A stretch of 64,000 nucleotides of DNA from Bacteroidales bacterium Phil6. Lineage in GTDB: Bacteria; Bacteroidota; Bacteroidia; Bacteroidales; F082. The first letter of the stretch is position 1. Each line of letters begins with the position of its first letter. The DNA lies in assembly GCA_002633315.1 (NCBI GenBank), contig NWBN01000031.1, forward strand, positions 310,001 to 374,000, given 5' to 3'. The position numbers were made by a program, and so were the translations under genes. Below the pieces are notes generated by a model. That model was not told the origin of the DNA. It made no database searches and saw only the letters and a list, made by a program, of their open reading frames with translations. Of this stretch, positions 26,969-36,241 are shown one piece after another.

Positions 26969-28633
26969 TTATTGTTTCATCCACTTACCGGTTTCAACTT
27001 CCTTGCCATTGCTATAGACTTTCCAAAAATACATTCCGCTGTTCCATTCATCTGTTGTAATTGTGGTAATGTTTTCTGTAATGTCTTGTCTGTAAACCAA
27101 TTTACCTTGAATGTCATAAACTTCTGCTTTTGCGTTTTGAAGAGCAGTTTTAATGTTTAGGATATTGTTTCCGGGATTGGGATATGCTATGGCTGAATGA
27201 AGTCCGTATTTGTGTGCTTCGTCTATTCCCAAGAATGCTTCGGCAGGTATTTTAACGAGTGTGTGATAGTTTTTTTCAGAATCATATATCCAAGTCTTAC
27301 GAATAATAAGCAATAAGCCGTTGTCGGCAGTTTTTATGTATGACAATAACTCCATATTCGTGTTGTCTTGTTTCTCGTAATAAAGTTCTTTAATTATATT
27401 CATGTTCCTGTCCAAGACGTCGATGGTTATCCACGACTCATATTCGTTAAACATTCCTCTGTTTCGGGTATATGCCCAATAAACATATCCTTCCGAGAAA
27501 TCGACAGGCGACCATAATGAAGGAAAATCGTAGTCGTCGGAGTTAGATTCTATTCGATTTAAAACGTTTAAGGTCCCCTTGTCATCTTCTATTTCTATAA
27601 GAGATGCACTAAATCGATGTTCATCCTGGCTGTTTAGATAATCTACATTGCTGGAAAGATACGTTGTTCCCCACGGACTTCTTTTAACCATGGTATAATC
27701 ATACCATCTTGGAAATCCCCAATGTCCTGGTTGAAATGCTGTAGGAACTTTACAGGTTTTTACATATTGGAAATTTTTATCCAACAATACTGCAATCTGA
27801 CTCCAGTCAGACTTGTTATCTGACTCCGTCCTGCTTTCACATGCAAGATCGTAATGAACATAGTAAGAATCATTACCTATCATTAAATCACTGAAGCAGA
27901 AAACATTTACTGCATATTCACCCAAATGTATTTCATTGCTTTCCGTAATAGTTCCGTTATAATCCATCTTGAAAAGAAAAAGAGAATCAATAGGACCGGG
28001 TTCAAATTGATCGGTTCTCGTCTGATTCTTGACAAAAGAACCTACTATTTGACCGTCTTCCTCAAAACATGACGTAAGCCTTATTTTTGCCATATAATGG
28101 TTCGCATTGGCGATATAGTCAAGAGAAGTACACGATTCGCATATAGTTGTGTCAAGTGTTGTTCTGTATTCAATTGAATCGACCATGTTGAAATCGGAAT
28201 CCAACTTGTAGAAATACAGAAAAGCATCGTTGATGTCCGGAATGTAATTGGGCGATGTTTTATTTCTGTCGGGATTGTATGTTCCCATAACAATGATTTT
28301 ATTGTCTTCCGTTTCAATGAGATATTGATCATCAGAACGGTATCCTGGTTTCGACCATCGTTTTTCATTTAATAATACACCATCCGGTGAGAATTTCATT
28401 ATTGATGGAAAACTGCTGTTTGACGCCTGTCCGCTGCTGTCAATAATACACCATGCAGAACTGATTATGATATCATTGGATTCCAACTCAATCATAGAAT
28501 GCATTAGGTTTGGAGACACTGAATCGGAGAATACATGTTCAATGGTATATTCCCAATCATATTCTTGACAAAAACTTTTGTTGCCGATATGTGATATTAT
28601 CAACAACATGAAAAATAACCTGAAATGTTTCAT
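26969..28633 (-). CDS. T9SS-sorted secreted protein of unknown function
   Basis: This 554-residue protein has a signal peptide (MKHFRLFFMLLIISHIGNKSFC) and a C-terminal T9SS type-A sorting domain (AYPNPGNNILNIKT...GMYFWKVYSNGKEVETGKW). The central ~430 residues resemble a beta-propeller-like surface protein, with repeated short strands ending in aromatic/acid pairs (IIISSAWCIID, IIVMGTYNPD, LLLIIRKTWIYD). No catalytic motif is recognised. It is predicted to be exported and either anchored to the cell surface or released. It stands alone on the minus strand, facing the MATE gene. Confidence 0.8.
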   Translation of the reverse strand: MKHFRLFFMLLIISHIGNKSFCQEYDWEYTIEHVFSDSVSPNLMHSMIELESNDIIISSAWCIIDSSGQASNSSFPSIMKFSPDGVLLNEKRWSKPGYRSDDQYLIETEDNKIIVMGTYNPDRNKTSPNYIPDINDAFLYFYKLDSDFNMVDSIEYRTTLDTTICESCTSLDYIANANHYMAKIRLTSCFEEDGQIVGSFVKNQTRTDQFEPGPIDSLFLFKMDYNGTITESNEIHLGEYAVNVFCFSDLMIGNDSYYVHYDLACESRTESDNKSDWSQIAVLLDKNFQYVKTCKVPTAFQPGHWGFPRWYDYTMVKRSPWGTTYLSSNVDYLNSQDEHRFSASLIEIEDDKGTLNVLNRIESNSDDYDFPSLWSPVDFSEGYVYWAYTRNRGMFNEYESWITIDVLDRNMNIIKELYYEKQDNTNMELLSYIKTADNGLLLIIRKTWIYDSEKNYHTLVKIPAEAFLGIDEAHKYGLHSAIAYPNPGNNILNIKTALQNAKAEVYDIQGKLVYRQDITENITTITTDEWNSGMYFWKVYSNGKEVETGKWMKQ

Positions 28634-29163
28634 TTATTCTAAAATATTATGAGTGACTTAATGAACTTGTTTAGTTGATTGACATTGTTACGCCGGATTT
28701 AGTACCGGCTTTGTTTGTCTCGTTTAGTTTCAAAAACTTTTGAATCTTTTCATAAATGACTTGGCTTTTTAAATTGCCTGTGTTTGAAAAAACGTTTTTG
28801 GGTGTCAACGCTTTTTTGCAGGATGTAAATATAATTGCTGCTGCAAAAAAATGTCGCTCAGACTAAAAAGAAAAAAAGTTTGAGATTTTTATTCATAATA
28901 ATATATATTTAAGACTATTTGACAAAGATAAAATATTTTTTTTAATTGAAAAAAGTTTTTTTAATTTTTTTTAAAAAATTATAAAGTACGATAATCAATG
29001 ATATATCAAAATGACTCGTTTTTTATTATTATCATTTAAAATAAAAGATATTGCTGATAAATATTTCATGTGAAAATCCTCATAATCTAAACTCGAGTAA
29101 ATCTTTATTTGACTTTTTGAAAATTATCGTATCTTTGAAGTCTGAAAATGAAAATTGTGTAAA
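28634..29163. other. AT-rich divergent intergenic region
   Basis: About 530 bp separate the T9SS-sorted gene (minus) from gpsA (plus). It contains a short GC-rich hairpin (GCCGG / CCGGC, 28692-28709, 8-nt loop) that would lie in the minus-strand leader, a very AT-rich stretch (28880-29060) and the gpsA promoter. No open frame of coding character was seen. Confidence 0.6.
29108..29137 (+). promoter_or_regulatory. Promoter of gpsA and the flippase gene
   Basis: TTTG (29108-29111) is followed by an 18-nt spacer and a consensus -7 box TATCTTTG (29130-29137). The ATG of gpsA is at 29164. Confidence 0.7.
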
Positions 29164-30138
29164 ATGAAGAAAGTGGTTTTCGTGGGAAGCGGTGCTATCG
29201 CCACTGCATTGGGTGATATTATTGCAGAGAAGAAAAAAAATGAGACAATATTGCTGTCCATAGAAGATGAAGTCGTTAAAATGATTAATGAGCAACGTCT
29301 CAATACATTATACTTTCCCAAATATTTGTTGAGCGAAAATCTTAAGGCAACAAACGACAAAAGAGTGTTGGAGGATGCCGATGTGGTGATGATGGCAATA
29401 CCTTCTACGGCAGTGGTGGATTATCTTAAGGAGAATCAGTCGTTTCTCAATCCTTCTGCCTTGATAGTCAACCTTGCAAAAGGTTTCGGCAATGGTGGTC
29501 AGATAATACCCGACAGCCTGACGAGTTTTTTGCCCAATCCTATCATTTCTTTGAAAGGTCCTTCTTTTGCACGTGAGATTATCAACAGACAGGAAACAGG
29601 TCTTACGGCTGCTTCTTATGACAAATATCTGTATCCTATCATCACCGACTTGTTTGAAGGTACTAATATACGTACAGATTTTACTACTGATGTTTCAGGC
29701 GTGGAACATGCAAGCATTCTGAAAAATATCTACGCTATTATAATAGGTATGGTAGATGCAGGTTTCGACTCTGCCAATATGAGAGCAATCGTTATAACAA
29801 AAGCTCTTAACGAAATGAGAAATCTGGTTATGGTTTTCGGAGGCAGAGAGCAGACGCTGTTTAACTATTGCGGATTCGGAGACTTCTCGTTGACTGCCCT
29901 TAACGACATGAGTCGTAACAGAACTCTTGGTTTGCTTATGGGTAAAGGCTTCTTTACCAGCAGTATTTCCGACAAGGTGGTCCTCGAAGGTCGTATCGCC
30001 GTGGATGTCTTTTATAATAAATTAAAGAAGAATGATTTGGATACAGAAATGTATCCATTAATGTCCGAATTATATAAGGTGTTCAATGACCCTGACTATA
30101 AGACAATGCGTTTTGTAAGGAATATTCTCGCTAAATGA
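29164..30138 (+). CDS. gpsA: NAD(P)H-dependent glycerol-3-phosphate dehydrogenase
   Basis: This cytoplasmic protein has about 324 residues. It is predicted to reduce dihydroxyacetone phosphate to sn-glycerol-3-phosphate, the backbone for phospholipids. The N-terminal Rossmann motif is VVFVGSGAIATALGD. The middle holds the family signature SLKGPSFAREI, and the substrate-site segment SGVEHASILKNIYAIIIGM contains the catalytic lysine region. The C-terminal helical domain has CGFGDFSLTALNDMSRNR. ATG 29164 puts the start just before the Rossmann strand. It is followed 9 bp later by the flippase gene, an operon partner without an obvious metabolic link. Confidence 0.9.
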   Translation: MKKVVFVGSGAIATALGDIIAEKKKNETILLSIEDEVVKMINEQRLNTLYFPKYLLSENLKATNDKRVLEDADVVMMAIPSTAVVDYLKENQSFLNPSALIVNLAKGFGNGGQIIPDSLTSFLPNPIISLKGPSFAREIINRQETGLTAASYDKYLYPIITDLFEGTNIRTDFTTDVSGVEHASILKNIYAIIIGMVDAGFDSANMRAIVITKALNEMRNLVMVFGGREQTLFNYCGFGDFSLTALNDMSRNRTLGLLMGKGFFTSSISDKVVLEGRIAVDVFYNKLKKNDLDTEMYPLMSELYKVFNDPDYKTMRFVRNILAK

Positions 30139-30147
30139 CAATCTGAG

Positions 30148-31668
30148 ATGGGTATTGTGGCAAGACAGAGTATCAAAGGCACTATCATCAATTATATTGG
30201 TGTTGCGGTGGGGTTTGTCACTACATTTTTTGTGATGACGAAATATCTTACTGCTGAAGAGGTGGGATTGACACGCGTGCTCACCGACGCAGCCATATTG
30301 ATGTCGAGCCTCGCCCAGTTGGGCACCAATACCTCTGCAATGCGCTATTATCCTTATTTTAAAGATGACGCTAATCGCGATAATGGTTTCTTCGGCTGGA
30401 CCATTCTTATTCCTGCTATAGGATTTGTAATGTTTTTGATATTGTTTTTCATCTTTAAAGATTCTATAGTTTATTATTTCTCGGAATCATCTTCTTTGTT
30501 TGTAGATTATCTGTATTTTGTCATTCCAATGTCATTTTTCATGTTGTATTTGACGGTCTTCGAGACGAATTCCAACGTGTTGATGCGCATTGCGCTACCA
30601 AAGTTTATCAGAGAGGTAGGCATACGTGTCTTTACTCTTGCAGATTATCTTCTTTATGCTTTCGATATCATTACTCTCGACGGCATGGTGATAGGCTTAT
30701 GTCTTGCTTATGTCATAGCCACTCTGTTGAATGTTGTCTATTTATTGTCTTTGAAACGGGTGTCATTCAAAATCAAACCGTCATTTGTCTCAAAATCGTT
30801 GCGTAGGGACTTTTTATTATATACTTTCTTCTTATTAGTATCGTCGATAGTTACTAATGTGCCGGTAATCAATACATTTTTCATATCCGGAAGTTTGGGC
30901 TTGGCATTTACCGGTGTTTATACCATTGCTGTGTATATTTCGAATCTTGTGGAAATGCCATATCGTTCTTTAGGTGCCATATCAAAACCTCGTCTTGCAC
31001 AGGCAATCAAGGATAACGATATTTATGAGACTCGTGAATTGTGTAAAAGCGTATCCTTTCACCAGTTGATAGTAGGATTGTTGGTCTTCTTTGTTATTAC
31101 TATCAATATAGACTTGTTTTATACCATACTTCCCAATGGAGAGGTTTATGCTGACGGCAAATGGGTGTTTATCCTTCTCGGCATTGTAAAACTTTTTAAT
31201 TCGACCCTTAATATTGGCGTTACGGTGTTGAGTTATTCTAAGTATTATTACTTTTCTCTGTTTTCTACCATTATATTGATGGTGTTGAATATAATATTCA
31301 ATATCAACTTTATTCCGGTACTTGGCATGGAAGGTGCCGCTCTCGCATCTTTACTGTCGTATGCTATATATTATGTGTTGATTTTGTCTTTGATATGGTT
31401 TAAATTGAAAGTATCTCCGTTCTCCGTTAAGCAGATTACTGTTATTTTCTTGATTATTATACTTTTTGCTATAAATATTCTGATGACCGATACGATATCG
31501 GTATGGTTCGTAGAGTTGTTCAATGCCTCTGTTTTCGGAATCATATTCGAGGCATTGCTTCGTACTGTAATACTCGTATTCATCGCTGTGTTTGTGATAT
31601 ATCATCTGAAATTGTCGGAACAGATTAATGATATTATTGAAAAGGCTTTACCTTTTATAAAAAAATGA
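30148..31668 (+). CDS. Polysaccharide flippase, Wzx/MATE-like (MVF superfamily)
   Basis: This 506-residue integral membrane protein has 12-14 predicted helices and no soluble domain. The N-terminal region (GTIINYIGVAVGFVTTFFVMTKYLTAEEVGLTRVL) is typical of oligosaccharide flippases of the RfbX/Wzx group in Bacteroidetes. Such proteins move lipid-linked glycan units across the inner membrane. The gene lies 9 bp after gpsA and about 130 bp before the heptose genes hddA-hddC. It is likely to serve the same surface glycan, but this is inferred from position. Confidence 0.87.
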   Translation: MGIVARQSIKGTIINYIGVAVGFVTTFFVMTKYLTAEEVGLTRVLTDAAILMSSLAQLGTNTSAMRYYPYFKDDANRDNGFFGWTILIPAIGFVMFLILFFIFKDSIVYYFSESSSLFVDYLYFVIPMSFFMLYLTVFETNSNVLMRIALPKFIREVGIRVFTLADYLLYAFDIITLDGMVIGLCLAYVIATLLNVVYLLSLKRVSFKIKPSFVSKSLRRDFLLYTFFLLVSSIVTNVPVINTFFISGSLGLAFTGVYTIAVYISNLVEMPYRSLGAISKPRLAQAIKDNDIYETRELCKSVSFHQLIVGLLVFFVITINIDLFYTILPNGEVYADGKWVFILLGIVKLFNSTLNIGVTVLSYSKYYYFSLFSTIILMVLNIIFNINFIPVLGMEGAALASLLSYAIYYVLILSLIWFKLKVSPFSVKQITVIFLIIILFAINILMTDTISVWFVELFNASVFGIIFEALLRTVILVFIAVFVIYHLKLSEQINDIIEKALPFIKK

Positions 31669-31755
31669 TATTTCCTGTTTTTTCTGAAGATTTACAAGTT
31701 GAAGTCAGAGTATTTTGTTAATTTTCATGAATAATTATTTTGTCGTAAAAACAAT

Positions 31756-31780
31756 TTTGTGATATAAATTACTATCTTTG
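31756..31780 (+). promoter_or_regulatory. -7 box and upstream TTTG before hddA
   Basis: A consensus -7 box TATCTTTG (31773-31780) lies 20 nt before the hddA ATG. A TTTG is at 31756-31759, but its spacing (13 nt) is shorter than usual, so the -33 assignment is uncertain. Confidence 0.55.
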
Positions 31781-31799
31781 TGGCATAAAAAATGAGTTT

Positions 31800-32831
31800 A
31801 TGATAGTTCGCAGCAAAGCACCTCTTCGTCTTGGTCTTGCCGGTGGTGGCAGTGACGTATCGCCATATTGCGACATTTATGGAGGTTATGTTCTTAATGC
31901 TACAATAAATTTATATGCTTATTGTACCATAGAAGAGACAGATAATGGCAAGATTGAAATCGAAGCGACAGACTTGCATCAGCGGCAGATTTTTGACTGT
32001 ATAGGAGAATTGCCTGTCGATGGACAACTCGATTTGCATAAAGGTGTTTACAATTATATAGTAAAGAAATTCGACTTTAAGCCTTGTTCATTTAAAATCA
32101 CTACTTATTCCGATGCTCCGGCAGGTTCCGGTCTCGGGTCGTCATCTACTATGGTGGTTTGTATCATCAAGGCTTTTGCTGAATGGCTTAATCTGCCTGT
32201 TGGTGAATATGAGCTCGCTCTTATGGCATATATTATTGAACGTAAAGATTTGGGACTTAGCGGTGGAAAACAGGACCAATATGCAGCTGCTTTCGGTGGA
32301 TTTAATTTTATGGAGTTTTTGAAAAACGGGCAGGTCATTGTAAATCCCTTGAGGGTGAAACGCTGGATCATCGATGAGCTGGAGTCTTCCTTGGTGTTGT
32401 ATTATACCGGTGCTTCAAGGTCTTCTGCCGCTATCATAGAAGAACAGAAGAAAAACACCTCCTCGGGCAATGTGTCTGCCATCGATGCCATGCACAAGAT
32501 TAAACAGAGTGCTGTCGATATGAAAACGGCATTGCTTAAAGGTGATATCAAGACGTTTTCTTCAATAATGGGTGAGGCTTGGGAGAACAAAAAGAAGATG
32601 GCCTCCGCCATAACCAATGATGAGATACAACATGTTTTCGATATTGCGATGGCTGCAGGTGCTGTCTCGGGCAAGGTGAGTGGCGCCGGCGGTGGCGGTT
32701 TTATTTTCTTTGCCGTGGAACCTACACGCAAACGTAATGTGATTGAGGCTCTCAATGCTTGCAGAGGACAGGTCTTTCCTCTGTCTTTTAGTGACGGTGG
32801 CTCTCATGGGTGGAAAATTTATCATGAATAA
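31800..32831 (+). CDS. hddA: D-glycero-alpha-D-manno-heptose 7-phosphate kinase (GHMP kinase)
   Basis: This 343-residue GHMP-superfamily kinase is predicted to phosphorylate D-glycero-D-manno-heptose 7-phosphate at C1 on the way to GDP-heptose. The N-terminus reads [20 protein letters not shown], characteristic of the HddA group. The ATP-binding motif is [14 protein letters not shown] (about residue 104), followed by [20 protein letters not shown], and the C-terminal glycine motif is [14 protein letters not shown]. It overlaps the start of hddC by 8 nt, a strong sign of a shared pathway. Related GHMP kinases (fucose or galactose kinases) are less likely given the hddC partner. Confidence 0.88.
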   Translation: MIVRSKAPLRLGLAGGGSDVSPYCDIYGGYVLNATINLYAYCTIEETDNGKIEIEATDLHQRQIFDCIGELPVDGQLDLHKGVYNYIVKKFDFKPCSFKITTYSDAPAGSGLGSSSTMVVCIIKAFAEWLNLPVGEYELALMAYIIERKDLGLSGGKQDQYAAAFGGFNFMEFLKNGQVIVNPLRVKRWIIDELESSLVLYYTGASRSSAAIIEEQKKNTSSGNVSAIDAMHKIKQSAVDMKTALLKGDIKTFSSIMGEAWENKKKMASAITNDEIQHVFDIAMAAGAVSGKVSGAGGGGFIFFAVEPTRKRNVIEALNACRGQVFPLSFSDGGSHGWKIYHE

Positions 32832-33537
32832 GATGGATGTCATAATATTGGCAGGCGGTCTCGGCACACGTCTGCGCTCTGTGGTGTCGGACTTGCCCAA
32901 ATGTCTCGCTCCCGTAAACGACAGACCTTTCCTTTATTATCTGTTTAAATATCTTAAAAGATACAATATCGACAGAGTGATACTTTCAGTAGGATACCTC
33001 CATGAACAGGTTCAGAAATGGGTTTCTTCGGTCAGGTCGTTGTTTCCTTTCGAGGTGCTTTATGCCGTGGAAAAAACTCCTTTGGGAACAGGCGGTGGTG
33101 TTAGGTTGGCAATGTCGTATGCTGACACAGATGATGTCTTGATATTGAATGGCGATACTTTTTTTGATGTTGATTTGTTGAAAATGTCACGCTCTCATCT
33201 GTCTTCCGGCAAACCCGTCACCGTCGCGTTGAAATATCTTGAAAACTTCGACCGTTATGGTTCTGTGGAACTTGATGGTAATGGCATGGTGGCGGCATTC
33301 CATGAGAAACATTATTGCGATAATGGTTTTATCAATGGCGGCGTTTGCATGATAAAGAGAGATCTCGAGATGTTCAATGGTATGCCGGACAAGTTTTCTT
33401 TTGAAACAATGGTGTTGGAACCATACGCTGCGTCTCTGAGAGTTAATGGTTTCGTTAATGACGGCTATTTTATTGACATTGGTATTCCGGAAGATTATGA
33501 AAAGGCATGTATGGATTTGAAAGATTATAAATTCTGA
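32824..33537 (+). CDS. hddC: D-glycero-alpha-D-manno-heptose 1-phosphate guanylyltransferase
   Basis: This nucleotidyltransferase has about 237 residues and starts [19 protein letters not shown]; the glycine-rich GGxGTRL motif binds the nucleotide. [13 protein letters not shown] supplies the next conserved lysine and [12 protein letters not shown] the metal-binding aspartate. In HddC the enzyme makes GDP-D-glycero-alpha-D-manno-heptose from heptose 1-phosphate and GTP. ATG 32824 overlaps the hddA stop; a second in-frame ATG at 32833 is also possible. The base (GTP versus CTP or TTP) is inferred from the hddA partner. Confidence 0.85.
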   Translation: MNKMDVIILAGGLGTRLRSVVSDLPKCLAPVNDRPFLYYLFKYLKRYNIDRVILSVGYLHEQVQKWVSSVRSLFPFEVLYAVEKTPLGTGGGVRLAMSYADTDDVLILNGDTFFDVDLLKMSRSHLSSGKPVTVALKYLENFDRYGSVELDGNGMVAAFHEKHYCDNGFINGGVCMIKRDLEMFNGMPDKFSFETMVLEPYAASLRVNGFVNDGYFIDIGIPEDYEKACMDLKDYKF

Positions 33538-33540
33538 ACC

Positions 33541-34668
33541 ATGAAGATTGTATTGTTGGGAACATCATATCCTTATCGCGGAGGTCTCGCAAGTTTTAAT
33601 GAACGTCTTGTCCGTCAGTTTCAAGATGAGGGCTTCGATGCTGAGATATTTACTTTTACTGTACAATATCCATCGCTGTTGTTCCCTGGTAAAACACAAT
33701 ATTCTACTGAACCTGCTCCTGACAATTTGAGAATAACACGTTGCGTTAATTCTGTGAATCCATTTAACTGGATTAAGGTGGGAAGAAAATTGATGAAATC
33801 GGCTCCTGATATTGTGATAATTAAGTTCTGGATTCCGTTGATGGCTCCTTGTTTCGGCACAATAGCACGCATTGCAAAACGTAATAAAAAGACCAAGATT
33901 GTCTCTATCCTTGACAATATTGTACCTCATGAGAAACGTTGGGGCGATAAGTTACTTGCAAAATATTTTGTGAAATCTGTTGACGCTTTTGTCGCCATGT
34001 CAAAATCTGTCAAGGACGACCTTGCTGCTTTCGATACTGTAAAACCTCGACTGCTGATGCCTCATCCGGTTTTTGATAATTTTGGCAGCAAAATCGATAG
34101 AAAAACAGCTTTGTCATTTTTGAAACTTGATGAAAATCAAAGATATATGCTGTTTTTTGGAATAATACGAGATTATAAGGGGCTTGATTTACTGTTGCAG
34201 GCGTTCTCTGATGAACGTTTTAAATGTTTGAATGTAAAATTGATAGTCGCAGGAGAGTTTTATAATGATGAGGAATGTTACAGAAAAATGGAACAGGACC
34301 TTAATTTGAAAGACAGAATTATTTGGTTCGACAAGTTCATACCGGACAGCGAGGTGAGGTATTTCTTTAATGCGGCTGACATTATTGTACAACCTTATAA
34401 GTCGGCAACACAAAGCGGTGTTACCCAGATTGGTTATCATTTTGAACGACCTATGCTTGTAACCGATGTGGGTGGATTGAAGGAAATTATTCCTGATGGT
34501 AAAGTTGGTTATGTCGTCAAACCGCAAGCAGACAGTATTGCTGAAGCATTGCTGGATTTCTTTACTCATGACCGTATGAAAGAGTTTGAAGATAATCTTA
34601 AAGAAGAAAAAAAGAAATATTCATGGGCTAACATGACGCATGGCATTATAGAAGTTGCTCGTAAATAA
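33541..34668 (+). CDS. Glycosyltransferase family 4 protein
   Basis: This GT-B-fold glycosyltransferase of 375 residues has the N-terminal acceptor-domain motif LLGTSYPYRGGLASFNERLV. The C-terminal donor domain contains YMLFFGIIRDYKGLDLLLQAF and the GT4 signature IVQPYKSATQSGVTQIGYHF followed by PMLVTDVGGLKEII. The retaining GT4 family transfers sugars from nucleotide donors. It follows hddC by 3 bp, so a heptosyltransferase role using GDP-heptose is plausible but not shown by the sequence. No membrane span is seen; it probably acts on the cytoplasmic face. Confidence 0.88.
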   Translation: MKIVLLGTSYPYRGGLASFNERLVRQFQDEGFDAEIFTFTVQYPSLLFPGKTQYSTEPAPDNLRITRCVNSVNPFNWIKVGRKLMKSAPDIVIIKFWIPLMAPCFGTIARIAKRNKKTKIVSILDNIVPHEKRWGDKLLAKYFVKSVDAFVAMSKSVKDDLAAFDTVKPRLLMPHPVFDNFGSKIDRKTALSFLKLDENQRYMLFFGIIRDYKGLDLLLQAFSDERFKCLNVKLIVAGEFYNDEECYRKMEQDLNLKDRIIWFDKFIPDSEVRYFFNAADIIVQPYKSATQSGVTQIGYHFERPMLVTDVGGLKEIIPDGKVGYVVKPQADSIAEALLDFFTHDRMKEFEDNLKEEKKKYSWANMTHGIIEVARK

Positions 34669-34677
34669 TTATTGATA

Positions 34678-35445
34678 ATGAAAAAGTTGATTTCATTGAT
34701 AACAAGGATTTTCCCTCGTCAGATGTTGATAAGGTTCAGTTATCTTTTCAGTTTGCTGATACGACCGTTTTATTGGGGCAATAAGGTGGAATGCCCGATT
34801 TGTGGAGGACATTTTCGTAAGTTCTTGCCATACGGATATGGCGAAGCTATGGATAACAGATTGTGCCCCAAATGTTTGTCCCTTGAACGTCATAGGTTGT
34901 TATGGCTTTATCTAAAAGAGAAAACAGGCTTTTTTACCGATAACTTGAAAGTGTTGCATTTTGCTCCTGAACAGCCGTTTTTGAAACGTTTCAGGGCATT
35001 GAAAAATCTCGATTATACTACTGCTGATATAGATTCTCCCATAGCGGACCTTCATCTTGATGTTACAGAGATGAATATACCTGATAATCAGTATGATGTG
35101 TTGATTTGTAATCATGTGCTTGAACATGTTGACAATGTGGACAAGGCTTTTTCCGAGATAAAAAGAGTTCTGAAGCCGGGCGGCTGGGCTATTCTGATGG
35201 TGCCTATAAATCCTGATGTCGATACTTTTGAAGATCCTTCTGTCACTGATCCTGAAGAACGAAAACGTCTTTTCGGGCAATATGACCATGTGCGACAGTT
35301 CGGACGTGACTATGCTGATGTACTTTCAAAAGCCGGATTCAAAGTCACTGCTGATAGACTTTATTATGAGCTGCCTGATGAAAAAAGAGAAAAAATGCAT
35401 CTCGCAAGAAAGGGAGAGGAACTGGTTTATGTTGCCAAAGTGTGA
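34678..35445 (+). CDS. SAM-dependent methyltransferase with N-terminal CxxC pairs
   Basis: This protein has about 255 residues. The start chosen is ATG 34678 rather than an upstream TTG. Near the N-terminus CPICGG and CPKCLSLERHR form two CxxC pairs about 30 residues apart, a likely zinc site. A class-I methyltransferase fold follows, with TTADIDSPIADLHLDVTEM, the acidic strand YDVLICNHVLEHV and LKPGGWAILMVPI. This arrangement is common among glycan-cluster methyltransferases in Bacteroidetes. It is 9 bp after the GT4 gene and ends the glycan operon. A target on the heptose-containing glycan is inferred from position only. Confidence 0.82.
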   Translation: MKKLISLITRIFPRQMLIRFSYLFSLLIRPFYWGNKVECPICGGHFRKFLPYGYGEAMDNRLCPKCLSLERHRLLWLYLKEKTGFFTDNLKVLHFAPEQPFLKRFRALKNLDYTTADIDSPIADLHLDVTEMNIPDNQYDVLICNHVLEHVDNVDKAFSEIKRVLKPGGWAILMVPINPDVDTFEDPSVTDPEERKRLFGQYDHVRQFGRDYADVLSKAGFKVTADRLYYELPDEKREKMHLARKGEELVYVAKV

Positions 35446-36241
35446 TGTTATTTACTGCCATTATTTGATTATTATATTTTTTATTGAAACAATAATAAAA
35501 GGAATTACATTGTTTTAGTATCTTTATTATTTAAGATGATAATTTGATTTATTACTTTCTTAAAAAAGCAATGATTTTTTTGTCTGACAAATGAGGTGTC
35601 TTTTGTTTTCATTACTGTCCGGCGGAAATTGTGCTATTGAGATAATTATATAGTATATGATTATTTTGAATAGATTTTGCATTTTATCAACATATTGTAG
35701 AGCGTTATATATAATGTATCTGTTATTGTTTGTTCATAGATTTAAGATATAATATTTTGTTATAAAAATATTAATTTATTGATATTTAAAAGTTATATCA
35801 GCCTTTAATAATTTTTTGTTGAAAACAATGTTTTATAAGAAAAAATATTTTAGATTTGTCCTGTTTTAAATGATATTGTTGATATTCAGATAGATGATAA
35901 AGGAAATAAGAGTAATGAATTTAAGAAGAACAATAGAAATATGTTATATAAAGAATAGGAAAAAACGACCATAAAAAACAAAAAATGAAAGGAATAATGA
36001 CTATAGACGGACAAATTTTTGTGACGTGGCGTCGCATTACGGTGCAGGTTAGCAAGGTTCTATTGGAGTCATGCGCCGCACGAGAACTACTCAGAACGTG
36101 AACAACTTCTGCTTTAGCAGTGAATGTTTTCTGTTTTTTATATCATGTTAAATGGTCTGACAAAAGAAAATATATGTCATTAAAATTACTTGTAAATACA
36201 ACATTAAGGAATATTTTTTGTTACAATAAAAAAATAATAAA
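35446..36241. other. Long AT-rich intergenic region with a GC-richer patch
   Basis: Nearly 800 bp lie between the methyltransferase gene and the choloylglycine-hydrolase-like gene. Most is very AT-rich and has stops in all frames. Two patches differ: 35857-35958, an open stretch reading ...VDIQIDDKGNKSNEFKK... without a start codon, and 35985-36101, which is visibly richer in G+C. Neither matches a gene recognised here; both may be remnants of a decayed gene or an unrecognised RNA. Confidence 0.5.
35985..36101 (+). CDS. Possible small ORF in a GC-richer patch, unrecognised
   Basis: ATG 35985 opens a 38-codon frame (MKGIMTIDGQIFVTWRRI...AARELLRT). Its base composition differs from the flanking AT-rich DNA, with several GC-rich codons (CGT CGC, GCC GCA CGA). 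It has no recognised homology and no clear promoter; A-rich sequence precedes the ATG, as is common in this genome. It may be a real small protein, the remnant of a larger gene, or part of an RNA. Confidence that it is translated is low. Confidence 0.2.
   Translation: MKGIMTIDGQIFVTWRRITVQVSKVLLESCAARELLRT

Noticed and set aside
28692..28709. Short GC hairpin upstream of the T9SS-sorted gene considered as a terminator
   Set aside because: Only 5 bp of stem, no T run directly behind it, and no gene ending nearby on either strand; kept only as a note in the intergenic entry.
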